A DNA stretch of 64,000 nt from Antrihabitans cavernicola (GTDB lineage: Bacteria > Actinomycetota > Actinomycetes > Mycobacteriales > Mycobacteriaceae), in the NCBI RefSeq assembly GCF_008297975.1, contig NZ_VLNY01000012.1:62001-126000 (forward strand), in the 5' to 3' direction. The position numbers and the translations under genes are program-made. Of the stretch, positions 44,349 to 54,292 are shown one piece after another. The stretch's first letter is position 1. Every line of letters begins with the position of its first letter. Under the pieces are notes generated by a model that saw only the letters and a list, made by a program, of their open reading frames with translations, did no database searches and had not been told where the DNA came from.

Positions 44349-45032
44349 CTACCAGCCCCGGGCACGCCATTCGGCCAGCTGCGGACGTTCAGTGCCGAGC
44401 GTCGTGTCGTCGCCATGACCGGGATACACCACCGTGTCGTCACCGAAGCGATCGAAGAGCTTGCTTTCCACATCGCCCAGCAAGGACGTGAACTTCTCGG
44501 CATCCGCCGTTTTGCCTACGCCGCCCGGGAACAACGAATCACCTGTGAACAGGTGCACGCGGCCGCCGGTCTCGGTCAACGCCAGCGCTATCGAACCCGG
44601 CGTATGCCCGCTCAGGTGGACGATGTCGAAGTTCAGGTCACCGACCGAAACCGTGTCGCCGTCGTCCAGCAAGCGATCGGGCGTCACCGGCAGCGGATCG
44701 GCGTCGAGCGGATGGGCCGCTGTTTGAACGCCCGTCGCACCGGCTACCTCCTTCAGCGCGAGCCAATGATCGGGGTGTTGGTGGGTGGTCACGATCAGCT
44801 GCAACGACCCGGAGTGATCGCCGATCAACTGGATCAGCCGAGGAGCTTCGTTGGCCGCATCGATTAGCACCGATTTGCCAGTTGCGGAACACTGGACCAG
44901 GTACGCGTTGTTGTCCATGGGGCCCACCGACATCTTGATGATCGATGCCCCCGGGATTTCGCGTTGTTGAGGAAGCGAACCAGGGGAGAGATGGCCGGTG
45001 TAGTTGCGGTCGAGGTCGATGTGCGGCGCCAT
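44349..45032 (-). CDS. MBL-fold metallohydrolase (glyoxalase II-like)
   Basis: The 227-residue metallo-beta-lactamase-fold protein has the zinc motif TTHQHPDHW (HxHxDH with an extra base), further metal ligands in LSGHTPGSI (His), FTGDSLFPGG (Asp) and VVYPGHGDD (His). The layout is that of glyoxalase II and related thioester hydrolases; the mycobacterial homologue Rv1637c also lies beside uvrA. The substrate is not known. ATG 45032 gives the complete fold; the frame continues far upstream on top of uvrA, which is not real coding. The promoter region of 141 bases is shared with uvrA. Confidence 0.88.
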   Translation of the reverse strand: MAPHIDLDRNYTGHLSPGSLPQQREIPGASIIKMSVGPMDNNAYLVQCSATGKSVLIDAANEAPRLIQLIGDHSGSLQLIVTTHQHPDHWLALKEVAGATGVQTAAHPLDADPLPVTPDRLLDDGDTVSVGDLNFDIVHLSGHTPGSIALALTETGGRVHLFTGDSLFPGGVGKTADAEKFTSLLGDVESKLFDRFGDDTVVYPGHGDDTTLGTERPQLAEWRARGW

Positions 45033-45095
45033 GTCTCGCACGCTACCGCGCCCTGATCGCCGAATAACCGCTGGTACCGATCGTCGACGGAAACG

Positions 45096-45117
45096 TGTCG
45101 GTGGTCGGGAATAGCAT
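45096..45117 (+). promoter_or_regulatory. Putative DNA-damage (PafBC/RecA-NDp type) promoter of uvrA
   Basis: TGTCGGTG, eight bases (GTCGGGAA), then TAGCAT matches the tTGTCRgtg-N8-TAnnnT promoter fully in its conserved core. The preceding GAAACG is also shared with the uvrB site. Transcription would start near 45124, giving a leader of about 50 bases. Confidence 0.7.
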
Positions 45118-45173
45118 GTGCACCGCGCGACGAGTATGTCGTGTGAGTGTCGTCGAAACTGAAGGGATTGTCT

Positions 45174-48092
45174 GTGGCGGATCGCCTGATAGTGCGAGGT
45201 GCGCGGGAACACAATCTGCGCGGGATCGATCTCGACCTGCCAAGGGACAGCCTCATCGTATTCACCGGCCTGTCCGGTTCTGGAAAGTCGAGCCTCGCGT
45301 TCGACACCATCTTCGCGGAGGGGCAACGGCGCTACGTCGAGTCGCTGTCCGCGTATGCCCGTCAGTTCCTCGGTCAGATGGACAAGCCCGACGTCGACTT
45401 CATCGAAGGGCTCTCGCCCGCGGTGTCCATCGACCAGAAGTCGACCAACCGAAACCCGCGATCCACGGTAGGCACCATCACCGAGGTGTACGACTACCTG
45501 CGCCTTCTCTACGCGCGTGCAGGCAACGCGCACTGCCCCGTGTGTGGCGAGACGATTGCCAAGCAGACGCCGCAGCAGATAGTCGACCAGGTTCTGGCCA
45601 TGGACGAGGGCACCAAGTTTCAGGTCCTCGCGCCGGCCGTTCGCACTCGTAAGGGTGAATTCGTCGACCTCTTCGAACAGCTGCAGACGCAGGGCTACGC
45701 CCGTGTTCGCGTCGACGGCGTCGTCCACCAACTCACCGATCCGCCGAAGCTCAAGAAGCAGGAAAAGCACGACATCGAGGTGGTCGTCGACCGGTTGACC
45801 GTGAAGGCGAGCTCCAAGCTGCGTCTGACGGACTCGGTGGAGACGGCATTGCGGTTGGCCGACGGCATCGTCGTCCTGGACTTCGTCGATCGTGACGAGA
45901 ACGCGCACGACCGAGAGCGTCGCTTTTCGGAACGGCTCGCCTGCCCCAACGGCCACGCACTCGACATCGACGATCTCGAGCCGCGCTCGTTCTCCTTCAA
46001 CTCGCCCTACGGTGCCTGCCCGGATTGCTCGGGTCTGGGCGTCCGCAAAGAGGTCGACCCGGACCTTGTGGTGCCCGATCCCGAACTGAGTCTCGAGGAC
46101 GGCGCGATCGCACCGTGGTCGATGGGCCAGACCGCCGAATACTTCGGTCGGCTGCTGTCCGGCCTCGCCGATATCCAGGGTTTCTCGATGCGGACGCCGT
46201 GGCAAGACCTTCCCGCGAAGGCGCGGAAAGCCGTACTCGAAGGCAGCTCCGATCAGGTCCACGTCAAGTACAAGAACCGCTACGGTCGCGTGCGCTCGTA
46301 TTACGCGGACTTCGAGGGTGTGATGCCCTTCCTGCATCGCAGGCTGGAGAACACCGAGTCGGAGCAGATGAAGGAGCGCTACGACGGCTACATGCGCGAC
46401 GTGCCGTGCCCGGCATGCGACGGTGCTCGTCTGCGACCCGAGATTCTGGCGGTCACCATTGCAGCGGGCGACGACAAGAAGTCGATCGCCCAGGTCAGCG
46501 AACTCTCGATTTCCGACTGTGCCGAATTTCTCGGCAACCTGACGTTGGGCCCTCGCGAGAAGGCGATCGCCGGTCAGGTCCTCAAGGAGGTGCAGGCGCG
46601 TCTCGGATTCCTACTCGACGTCGGACTCCAGTATCTGTCGTTGTCCCGCGCCGCAGGCACGTTGTCGGGAGGCGAAGCACAGCGGATCCGATTGGCGACG
46701 CAGATCGGGTCCGGGCTGGTCGGTGTGCTCTACGTACTGGACGAACCGTCCATCGGCTTGCACCAGCGCGACAACCGGCGACTCATCGAAACCCTGACGC
46801 GGCTGCGCGACCTCGGCAACACGTTGATCGTCGTCGAGCACGACGAAGACACGATCCGCGCATCCGATTGGGTGGTGGACATCGGTCCACTCGCGGGCGA
46901 GCACGGCGGCAACGTGGTGCACAGCGGGCCGTACGAAGAATTGCTCACCGATACCGAATCCCTCACCGGTGCATACCTTTCCGGCCGGTCCGAGATCGCG
47001 GTTCCGTTGGTTCGGCGGCCGATCGATCGCAAACGCCAGGTGACCGTGGTCGGTGCGCGCGAGCACAACCTGCAGGGCATCGACGTGAGCTTCCCGCTCG
47101 GAGTGTTGACCGCGGTCACCGGCGTGTCCGGGTCGGGCAAGTCGACGTTGGTCAACGACATCCTGGCCACCGCGATGGCGAACAAGCTCAACGGCGCACG
47201 CCAGGTGCCCGGCCGCCATACCCGCATCAAGGGACTCGATCATCTGGACAAGCTCGTCCAGGTGGACCAGTCGCCGATCGGTCGGACCCCGCGATCCAAC
47301 GCCGCCACCTACACCGGAGTCTTCGACAAGATTCGCACCTTGTTCGCGGCGACCACCGAGGCGAAGGTCCGCGGCTACCAGCCAGGGCGGTTCTCGTTCA
47401 ACGTCAAGGGCGGTCGCTGCGAGGCCTGCTCGGGTGACGGCACGTTGAAGATCGAGATGAACTTTCTTCCGGACGTATATGTGCCGTGCGAGGTGTGTCA
47501 CGGCGCCCGCTACAACCGCGAGACCCTCGAGGTGCACTACAAGGGCAAGACCATTGCCGAGGTGCTCGACCTGTCGATCGAGGAGGCAGCCGACTTCTTC
47601 GAGCCGATCACGTCGATTCACCGCTACCTCAAGACGCTCAACGACGTCGGACTCGGATACGTGCGGCTCGGACAGCCCGCGCCGACGCTCTCCGGAGGCG
47701 AGGCGCAGCGCGTGAAGTTGGCCGCCGAATTGCAGAAGCGATCGACCGGTCGAACTGTCTACGTCCTCGACGAGCCGACGACCGGTTTGCATTTCGAGGA
47801 CATTCGCAAGTTGCTGCTCGTGGTCAACGGACTTGTCGACAAGGGCAACACCGTGATCGTGATCGAGCACAACCTCGACGTGATCAAGACATCCGACTGG
47901 GTCATCGACATGGGACCCGAAGGCGGTTCGGCTGGCGGCATGGTTGTCGCGGAGGGAGCGCCGGAGGCGATTGTCGAGGTCGACGAGAGCTACACGGGGC
48001 AGTTCCTGAAGCCTGTGTTGGCAGCGAAACCGACCGCGGTCAAACGTGCCCCGAAGAAGCGCGCGCCCCGGAAGGTCGCAGCCGTCGGATAG
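45174..48092 (+). CDS. uvrA: Excinuclease ABC subunit A
   Basis: UvrA is the damage-sensing ATPase of nucleotide excision repair and loads UvrB. The 972-residue protein has two ABC modules: Walker [10 protein letters not shown] (32-39) and GVSGSGKST, and two LSGGEAQR signatures. The second zinc module has the usual CxxC pairs (CEACSG and CEVCHG). The first has CPNGH in place of the first CxxC pair, paired with CPDCSG. GTG 45174 has GAAGGG upstream and begins at the first strand; GTG 45147 is an in-frame alternative. The promoter is the damage type. The last 25 residues are basic ([11 protein letters not shown]). Confidence 0.98.
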   Translation: MADRLIVRGAREHNLRGIDLDLPRDSLIVFTGLSGSGKSSLAFDTIFAEGQRRYVESLSAYARQFLGQMDKPDVDFIEGLSPAVSIDQKSTNRNPRSTVGTITEVYDYLRLLYARAGNAHCPVCGETIAKQTPQQIVDQVLAMDEGTKFQVLAPAVRTRKGEFVDLFEQLQTQGYARVRVDGVVHQLTDPPKLKKQEKHDIEVVVDRLTVKASSKLRLTDSVETALRLADGIVVLDFVDRDENAHDRERRFSERLACPNGHALDIDDLEPRSFSFNSPYGACPDCSGLGVRKEVDPDLVVPDPELSLEDGAIAPWSMGQTAEYFGRLLSGLADIQGFSMRTPWQDLPAKARKAVLEGSSDQVHVKYKNRYGRVRSYYADFEGVMPFLHRRLENTESEQMKERYDGYMRDVPCPACDGARLRPEILAVTIAAGDDKKSIAQVSELSISDCAEFLGNLTLGPREKAIAGQVLKEVQARLGFLLDVGLQYLSLSRAAGTLSGGEAQRIRLATQIGSGLVGVLYVLDEPSIGLHQRDNRRLIETLTRLRDLGNTLIVVEHDEDTIRASDWVVDIGPLAGEHGGNVVHSGPYEELLTDTESLTGAYLSGRSEIAVPLVRRPIDRKRQVTVVGAREHNLQGIDVSFPLGVLTAVTGVSGSGKSTLVNDILATAMANKLNGARQVPGRHTRIKGLDHLDKLVQVDQSPIGRTPRSNAATYTGVFDKIRTLFAATTEAKVRGYQPGRFSFNVKGGRCEACSGDGTLKIEMNFLPDVYVPCEVCHGARYNRETLEVHYKGKTIAEVLDLSIEEAADFFEPITSIHRYLKTLNDVGLGYVRLGQPAPTLSGGEAQRVKLAAELQKRSTGRTVYVLDEPTTGLHFEDIRKLLLVVNGLVDKGNTVIVIEHNLDVIKTSDWVIDMGPEGGSAGGMVVAEGAPEAIVEVDESYTGQFLKPVLAAKPTAVKRAPKKRAPRKVAAVG

Positions 48093-48100
48093 GAGTCGTC

Positions 48101-48595
48101 ATGTTCCGCGTCACCGCAGCCTCTGTCGACGAGTACTTCGCGTTCGATGCAGTTCGCGAGGCCGACCTTCGGGCCGTGGACGCGATCATCAGATCGGCTG
48201 CGCCGTCGCTGAACCGCTGGTTCGTCGGGGGAACACCGGCGGGTGAGCCGGGCATGGCGATGTCGATGATCGGATACGGCCAGTTCCACTACACGGTGAA
48301 GAGTTCGACGGTGCGCGTCGCCTGGCCAGTCGTCGGGCTTGCGCTGCAGAAAAGCTATTTCAGCGTGTATATCTCTGCTGTCGATATCACTGCACGTGAC
48401 GGCGATCGACCGTTTACGACGACGTATCCGCACTCGATCGGCTCGGTGAATATCAGCCCGACCGGTGCGCTGCGATTTGCGCGAGCCGCTGACGTCGACT
48501 CGCATAAATTCAGCACCATGATCGCCACTCTCGACGCGGGACTTACGGCAGGATCGCTGGTGCTCCGGCACGGCCGTAGTGCGAAAACCGTTTAG
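48101..48595 (+). CDS. DUF1801-like protein
   Basis: The 164-residue product resembles small DUF1801/YdhG-type proteins: VDEYFAFDAVREADLRAVDAIIRSAAPSLNRW, then GMAMSMIGYGQFHYTV and YFSVYISAVD, with the second half forming a beta-rich fold. Their biochemical role is unknown. ATG 48101 is preceded by AGGAG. It starts 8 bases after the uvrA stop, so it is probably co-transcribed with uvrA and could share its damage control. It converges on the YdcF-like gene with 58 bases between. Confidence 0.65.
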   Translation: MFRVTAASVDEYFAFDAVREADLRAVDAIIRSAAPSLNRWFVGGTPAGEPGMAMSMIGYGQFHYTVKSSTVRVAWPVVGLALQKSYFSVYISAVDITARDGDRPFTTTYPHSIGSVNISPTGALRFARAADVDSHKFSTMIATLDAGLTAGSLVLRHGRSAKTV

Positions 48596-48653
48596 CGAAT
48601 TCGAGTAATCCGGCTATTTGGATTGAGCAAAGAATGCCCAATCGCCAACCCAT

Positions 48654-49568
48654 TCATCGCGTCGCGGGAAGTCCGAATACGCGCGTCGCATCCAGATACA
48701 TTCCCCGCTGATTGGCCTTCGACAGCGGGAGAATTTGCGACACGATCTGGTCGAGGGTGCTCATTGCGCCGACCACCGGGGTGCCTGCGATGGTGAAGTC
48801 CGCGGTGGCTCGGCGGATGTGGTTGGCAGAAGTGACCACCGCAGCGTTGACGGCGCCCAGGTCCCGAATCATCTGCGTCGAGAACAGGGCATTTTCGACC
48901 GTCGAGCCGGCGCGGTCCTCCACGTGAATCCGTCCCTCCGGCACGAGGTGGCGGACCAGCCAGTCCTTCATGGCCGCGGCCTCGGTGATCCCGTTCTGTG
49001 GATTGCCGCCGGTGACGATGATCGGAGACGCAGGTGCCGTGATCGATTGGATGGCAACGGCCTGCAGGCGACTGACCAACTCAGGGCGCAGCGCTCCGTT
49101 CGGTAGCAGTCCGAAGCCGAGGACCACAACCGCGGTCTGCGGACCCTGAAAGGACGGGAACGGATTGGGCGGGGTGAGTGCAGCGGTCGATATGACGCGT
49201 AGGACGTTGTCCACGCCGGCTTGCCTACTGGGATCGTCGGCACCGAGTTTGGCGCTCGCATCGATCTTCGCGCCACGATCACCGGCGTAATCGGCCCAGA
49301 TTGCGCGCAATGCGAGCGCATCGGTGTCGTTGGGTGCCGCGCCGAGCAGCTCGCCGAGCTTGCCGATGCCCCCTGCGGCGTCGCCATGGGCGAAAGCATT
49401 CTGCGCGTCGTTGTACAACTGAGTCGTATTCGCCGCCGCTGCCAGCGGCGCATTCGCGACGGACAGTCCGATGGTCAGCAACGCGGACACAATTGCTGTC
49501 ACGGCAATTCGCGCGATTCGAGTTATGTGAAGGGATGTTCTGGAGTCGACCTCGTCCGCACCACTCAT
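48654..49568 (-). CDS. YdcF/SanA-like (DUF218) exported protein
   Basis: The protein has a signal peptide (RIAVTAIVSALLTIGLSVANA, probable cut after APLAAAA), a helical region of about 90 residues with TPR-like spacing (YNDAQNAFAHGDAAGGIGKL), and a DUF218 domain with VVVLGFGLLPNGALRPELVSRL, VTGGNPQNGITEAAAM and DRAGSTVENALFS. DUF218 proteins such as SanA affect the cell envelope; the activity is not established. The start could be GTG 49586, ATG 49571 or ATG 49568; I use 49568 because GAAG lies 5 bases before it, giving 304 residues. Confidence 0.82.
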   Translation of the reverse strand: MSGADEVDSRTSLHITRIARIAVTAIVSALLTIGLSVANAPLAAAANTTQLYNDAQNAFAHGDAAGGIGKLGELLGAAPNDTDALALRAIWADYAGDRGAKIDASAKLGADDPSRQAGVDNVLRVISTAALTPPNPFPSFQGPQTAVVVLGFGLLPNGALRPELVSRLQAVAIQSITAPASPIIVTGGNPQNGITEAAAMKDWLVRHLVPEGRIHVEDRAGSTVENALFSTQMIRDLGAVNAAVVTSANHIRRATADFTIAGTPVVGAMSTLDQIVSQILPLSKANQRGMYLDATRVFGLPATR

Positions 49569-49676
49569 CATCGCTTCAAGGTACACAAATAATCGAGCCG
49601 GGAAATAACGATTCTATTTACCACGACAAATGTATTGCTGCATTTGTAGATACAGAGTCGCGTTACCCGCAGTGGA

Positions 49677-50141
49677 TCAGTGGATATTCTTTGCCATGCA
49701 CACGCTGAATTGTTCTCCGATGTATTGGCCGAACAGCGGAATTTCGCGATATCCGTGCTTGCGATAGAGCTGCCGCGCCATCGTGTGCAGCGTGCCGGTT
49801 TCGAGCACGATTTCGTCGACGCCGCGATCCCGTGCGTCCGTCTCGACACGACCGAGCAGCGCGCCCGCCACACCGCTCCCACGTGCATCGGGGTGGACGA
49901 ACATCGCCTTCAATTCGGCCGCGGCGCCGTCTTTGCACACCAGTGCCGCGGTACCTACGGCAATCGCGTCGAGGCTGGCCAGGTAGAAGGACACATCGGG
50001 ACCCTCCAGCTCGTGAACGTCGAGCATGAAACAGTTCTCCGCCGGATAGAGCGACTTGGCATAGGCCGCGCTCATTTGCAGCAACGCCGCGACTCCATCG
50101 GCGCGAGGGGACCCGAGAGATACGTCGACCAGCGGGGCCAC
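49677..50141 (-). CDS. GNAT-family N-acetyltransferase
   Basis: The 154-residue GNAT protein has the acetyl-CoA motif A VHPDARGSGVAGALLGRVE, preceded by AAELKAMF, and motif B near LETGTLHTMARQLYRKHGYRE. It transfers an acyl group from CoA to an unknown amine. GTG 50141 starts two bases after the stop of the DUF1844 gene with no separate ribosome site, so it is probably translated by re-initiation from that gene. The chain ends CMAKNIH. Confidence 0.88.
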   Translation of the reverse strand: MAPLVDVSLGSPRADGVAALLQMSAAYAKSLYPAENCFMLDVHELEGPDVSFYLASLDAIAVGTAALVCKDGAAAELKAMFVHPDARGSGVAGALLGRVETDARDRGVDEIVLETGTLHTMARQLYRKHGYREIPLFGQYIGEQFSVCMAKNIH

Positions 50142-50143
50142 TA

Positions 50144-50488
50144 TCAGTAGACCGGGCCGGTCAGCTTCTCGCCGGGACCCTTGCCCGGCTCGTCGGGGTG
50201 AGCGGACGCTTCTCGGAAGGCCTTCTGCAGCGACTTCAAGCCATCGCGGATCGGACCCGCGTGCGGCCCGAGGTATTCGACGGACGATGTGACCAGGCCG
50301 GCCAGAGCGGTGATCACCCGGCGCGCCTCGTCGAGATCGCGATGTGGGCTGTTCTCCGGGTCGGGATCCGACAATCCGAGCTTCTCGGCTGCCGAACTCA
50401 TGAGCATCACGGCTGCACGGCTGATCACCTCGACTGCTGGAATGTCCACCAGTTCGCGTACCGAGTCGGGCTCGTCGTTCTGCGTCAT
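50144..50488 (-). CDS. DUF1844 domain protein
   Basis: The 114-residue protein has the DUF1844 pattern VRELVDIPAVEVISRAAVML, then LGLSDPDPENSPHRDLDEARRVITALAGL and a helical end. It is a small, mostly helical, cytoplasmic protein of unknown role that is conserved next to infC or uvrA in actinobacteria. ATG 50488 begins MTQNDEPDS; upstream the frame is open to 50527 but without ribosome site. It is divergent from infC and overlaps its upstream control region only slightly. The acetyltransferase gene follows immediately. Confidence 0.8.
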   Translation of the reverse strand: MTQNDEPDSVRELVDIPAVEVISRAAVMLMSSAAEKLGLSDPDPENSPHRDLDEARRVITALAGLVTSSVEYLGPHAGPIRDGLKSLQKAFREASAHPDEPGKGPGEKLTGPVY

Positions 50489-50873
50489 ACTTGAAGACGA
50501 TTCCACAGCTCGAGCATCTGTCGGCACTCCGCGCGGCCGATTCGGCTCCGACGTGGGTAAATGCTAAAGTAGACGCCGACGACCGCCCTGCGCTTATGCG
50601 TAGGGCATCAAGTGGAGCCCGACTCCCACCGCTTTACGGCAGTTACGACGGCTGTTCAGCGGTCCCGGTCGCCCGTTCGAACGGCCAGTTTCGAGTGGGC
50701 TCCCTCGAGCATATGAGGGAATGCGAGCAGCGCTGACGGCGTTGATCGTCATTGACCGGTCGACAGCGGGCCCCGTATCGGCATTCGAGCCGAGCGGGGC
50801 TTTCTCGTTGAGTTGGAAGGCCCTAGCCTGCTGCGCGCGGTCATCACTGACACCGCTCAACCTAGGAGGCCCC
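50489..50873 (+). promoter_or_regulatory. infC promoter and structured leader RNA
   Basis: TGCTAAAGT (hexamer TAAAGT 50565-50570) is an extended -10 box, putting the transcript start near 50577 and leaving about 300 bases of leader. Elements seen: hairpin 50586-50593/50598-50605; GGAGCCC 50614-50620 able to pair with GGGCTCC 50697-50703; hairpin TCCCTC/GAGGGA 50701-50720 that would exclude that pairing; hairpin 50673-50684; a terminator-like hairpin at 50770-50805; and GGCCCTAG 50819-50826 facing CTAGGAGGCC 50862-50871, which contains the infC ribosome site. An uninterrupted frame 50596-50736 has no ribosome site. I infer a regulatory leader. Confidence 0.6.
50770..50805 (+). terminator. Attenuator-like hairpin in the infC leader
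   Basis: GCCCCG (50770-50775) pairs with CGGGGC (50795-50800), and inside CGGC (50779-50782) pairs with GCCG (50789-50792) over an ATTCGA loop. TTTCT follows at once. This is an intrinsic-terminator shape located inside a leader, about 70 bases before infC, so it is better read as an attenuator than as the end of a gene. Confidence 0.6.
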
Positions 50874-51524
<651 letters not shown>

Positions 51525-51572
51525 ACCGCAGCGTCAGACAAAGCAGAGTACGAAGACAGAACTGAGGATCGT

Positions 51573-51767
51573 ATGCCCAAGATGAAGAGCCACAGCGGCG
51601 CCTCGAAGCGCTTCAAGGTGTCCGGCCGCGGCAAGCTCCTGCGTGAGCAGGCCAACCGTCGCCACCTGCTCGAGCACAAGTCGTCGCGACGCACTCGTCG
51701 TCTGAGCGGCACGGAAGATGTCAGCGCAAACGATGCCCCGCGCATCAAGCGTCTGCTCGGTATCTGA
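51573..51767 (+). CDS. rpmI: 50S ribosomal protein L35
   Basis: The 64-residue basic protein starts [18 protein letters not shown] and has the [16 protein letters not shown] core of L35, a small component of the large subunit. ATG 51573 has GAGG upstream. It lies 48 bases after infC and 92 bases before rplT in the usual infC-rpmI-rplT order. The gap after it contains an imperfect hairpin around CTTTTTTGG. Confidence 0.97.
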   Translation: MPKMKSHSGASKRFKVSGRGKLLREQANRRHLLEHKSSRRTRRLSGTEDVSANDAPRIKRLLGI

Positions 51768-51859
51768 CGCACCAAGCTTTTTTGGCGCACCCCTGCCGGT
51801 GCACAAATGACATGTGACCAACCGGGCAGTTCTTGCCCCCAGATCGACAGGATTTACCA

Positions 51860-52252
51860 GTGGCACGCGTAAAAAGGGCGGTCAACGCCCAGAAGAAGCG
51901 CCGTTCAGTTCTCGAAGCCTCCGCCGGCTACCGCGGACAGCGTTCGCGCCTGTACCGCAAGGCCAAGGAGCAGCAGCTCCACTCGCTCACCTACGCCTAC
52001 CGCGACCGTCGGGCGCGCAAGGGTGACTTCCGCAAGCTGTGGATCACGCGTATCAACGCTGCAGCCCGCGCGAACGACATCACCTACAACCGTCTGATCC
52101 AGGGCCTCAAGGCCGCTGGTGTCGAGGTGGACCGCAAGATCCTCGCGGAGCTGGCCGTCTCCGACGCCGAAGCCTTCACCGGCTTGGTTGCTCTCGCGAA
52201 GGCTGCACTGCCGGCCGATGTCAATGCGGCATCGACCGACTCGGCTGCCTGA
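51860..52252 (+). CDS. rplT: 50S ribosomal protein L20
   Basis: The 130-residue L20 begins [15 protein letters not shown] and has [19 protein letters not shown] and [19 protein letters not shown]20 is needed early in 50S assembly and in other bacteria represses infC-rpmI-rplT by binding the leader, which makes it the first candidate ligand of the leader found upstream of infC. GTG 51860 has AGGAT upstream; the family is of the same length. It is followed 23 bases later by the rRNA methyltransferase gene. Confidence 0.97.
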   Translation: MARVKRAVNAQKKRRSVLEASAGYRGQRSRLYRKAKEQQLHSLTYAYRDRRARKGDFRKLWITRINAAARANDITYNRLIQGLKAAGVEVDRKILAELAVSDAEAFTGLVALAKAALPADVNAASTDSAA

Positions 52253-52275
52253 TTCATACACATCCGGAACGGCCC

Positions 52276-53073
52276 GTGGACGCTCTCACCGAGCGCACTC
52301 CGCGGGTCGTTTCCGCTGTCAAGCTGCTACGTTCCGCCGGCAGGCGCAAGGTCGGCCAGTTCTTGGTCGAGGGCGCCAACTCGGTGGAAGCGGCACTCGA
52401 CGGTGGGCGTGCGCGTGAGCTGTACTTCACGGCGGACGCCGCTGATCGCTACGCAGACCTGATCACGCGTGCTGAATCGACCGGTGTACGAACAGCTTTG
52501 GTGACCGACAAAGCTGCTCGCGGGTTGGGCGATACCGTCACGCCGCCGGGCTTGGTTGCGGTGTGTGGGCTTGTCGACATCCCGCTGGAGCAAGCGCTGC
52601 AGGGCACTCCGCGCTTGTTCGCGGTGCCGGTCGAGATCGCCGAGCCCGGCAATGCCGGCGCCGTCATCAGGGTCGCCGACGCGGTGGGTGCCGACGCCGT
52701 GGTGTTCGCGGGCGATACCGTCGATCCGCACAACGGCAAGGCAGTGCGATCGTCGGCGGGCAGCATCTTTCACCTGCCGATCGCTCGCGTGCGTAACGCG
52801 GCGGATGCGCTGGACGGATTGCAGGCGGCGGGTGTGCAACTGCTCGCGACGGCTGCCGACGGCGAGATCGACCTCGACGACGCCGACGATCTGCTCGCCG
52901 CACCGACCGCATGGCTGTTCGGCAACGAAGCGCACGGCCTGAGCGCGGAGGTCGCCGCGCGAGCCGATCATCGGGTTCGGATCCCGATTCGCGGGCGCGC
53001 AGAGAGCCTCAACCTGGCGACCGCCGCGGCGATCTGCCTCTACGCGAGCTCGAGGGTGCAACACCGCAGCTAG
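52276..53073 (+). CDS. tsnR: SpoU/TrmH-family RNA 2'-O-methyltransferase (TsnR-like)
   Basis: The 265-residue protein has a substrate-binding N-domain (KLLRSAGRRKVGQFLVEGANSV) and a SPOUT catalytic knot with the three motifs EPGNAGAVIRVADAVGAD, LFGNEAHGLS and IPIRGRAESLNLATAAAICLY. It methylates a ribose in rRNA or tRNA using SAM. The name TsnR follows mycobacterial gene order; thiostrepton resistance is not implied. GTG 52276 is the start that gives the family length, with a weak ribosome site. Confidence 0.9.
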   Translation: MDALTERTPRVVSAVKLLRSAGRRKVGQFLVEGANSVEAALDGGRARELYFTADAADRYADLITRAESTGVRTALVTDKAARGLGDTVTPPGLVAVCGLVDIPLEQALQGTPRLFAVPVEIAEPGNAGAVIRVADAVGADAVVFAGDTVDPHNGKAVRSSAGSIFHLPIARVRNAADALDGLQAAGVQLLATAADGEIDLDDADDLLAAPTAWLFGNEAHGLSAEVAARADHRVRIPIRGRAESLNLATAAAICLYASSRVQHRS

Positions 53074-53135
53074 AAATGCGGATGAGCCCGCAAGTGCCCG
53101 TCCCATAGAATTCGACCACCAGCACACCTCGATAG

Positions 53136-54230
<1,095 letters not shown>

Positions 54231-54292
54231 CCCGAACAACCCGTCCGGACCGACACTCGGACGGCCCGACGAGCGAGAGAGCGAAACCTACA

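Noticed and set aside
45033-46337. Upstream extension of the MBL hydrolase frame across uvrA
   Set aside because: The extension runs antisense to uvrA Walker and zinc motifs; the MBL fold is complete from 45032.
50596-50736. A 46-codon frame in the infC leader, considered as a leader peptide
   Set aside because: No ribosome site precedes its ATG and it shows no run of regulatory codons; its DNA is better explained by RNA stems.
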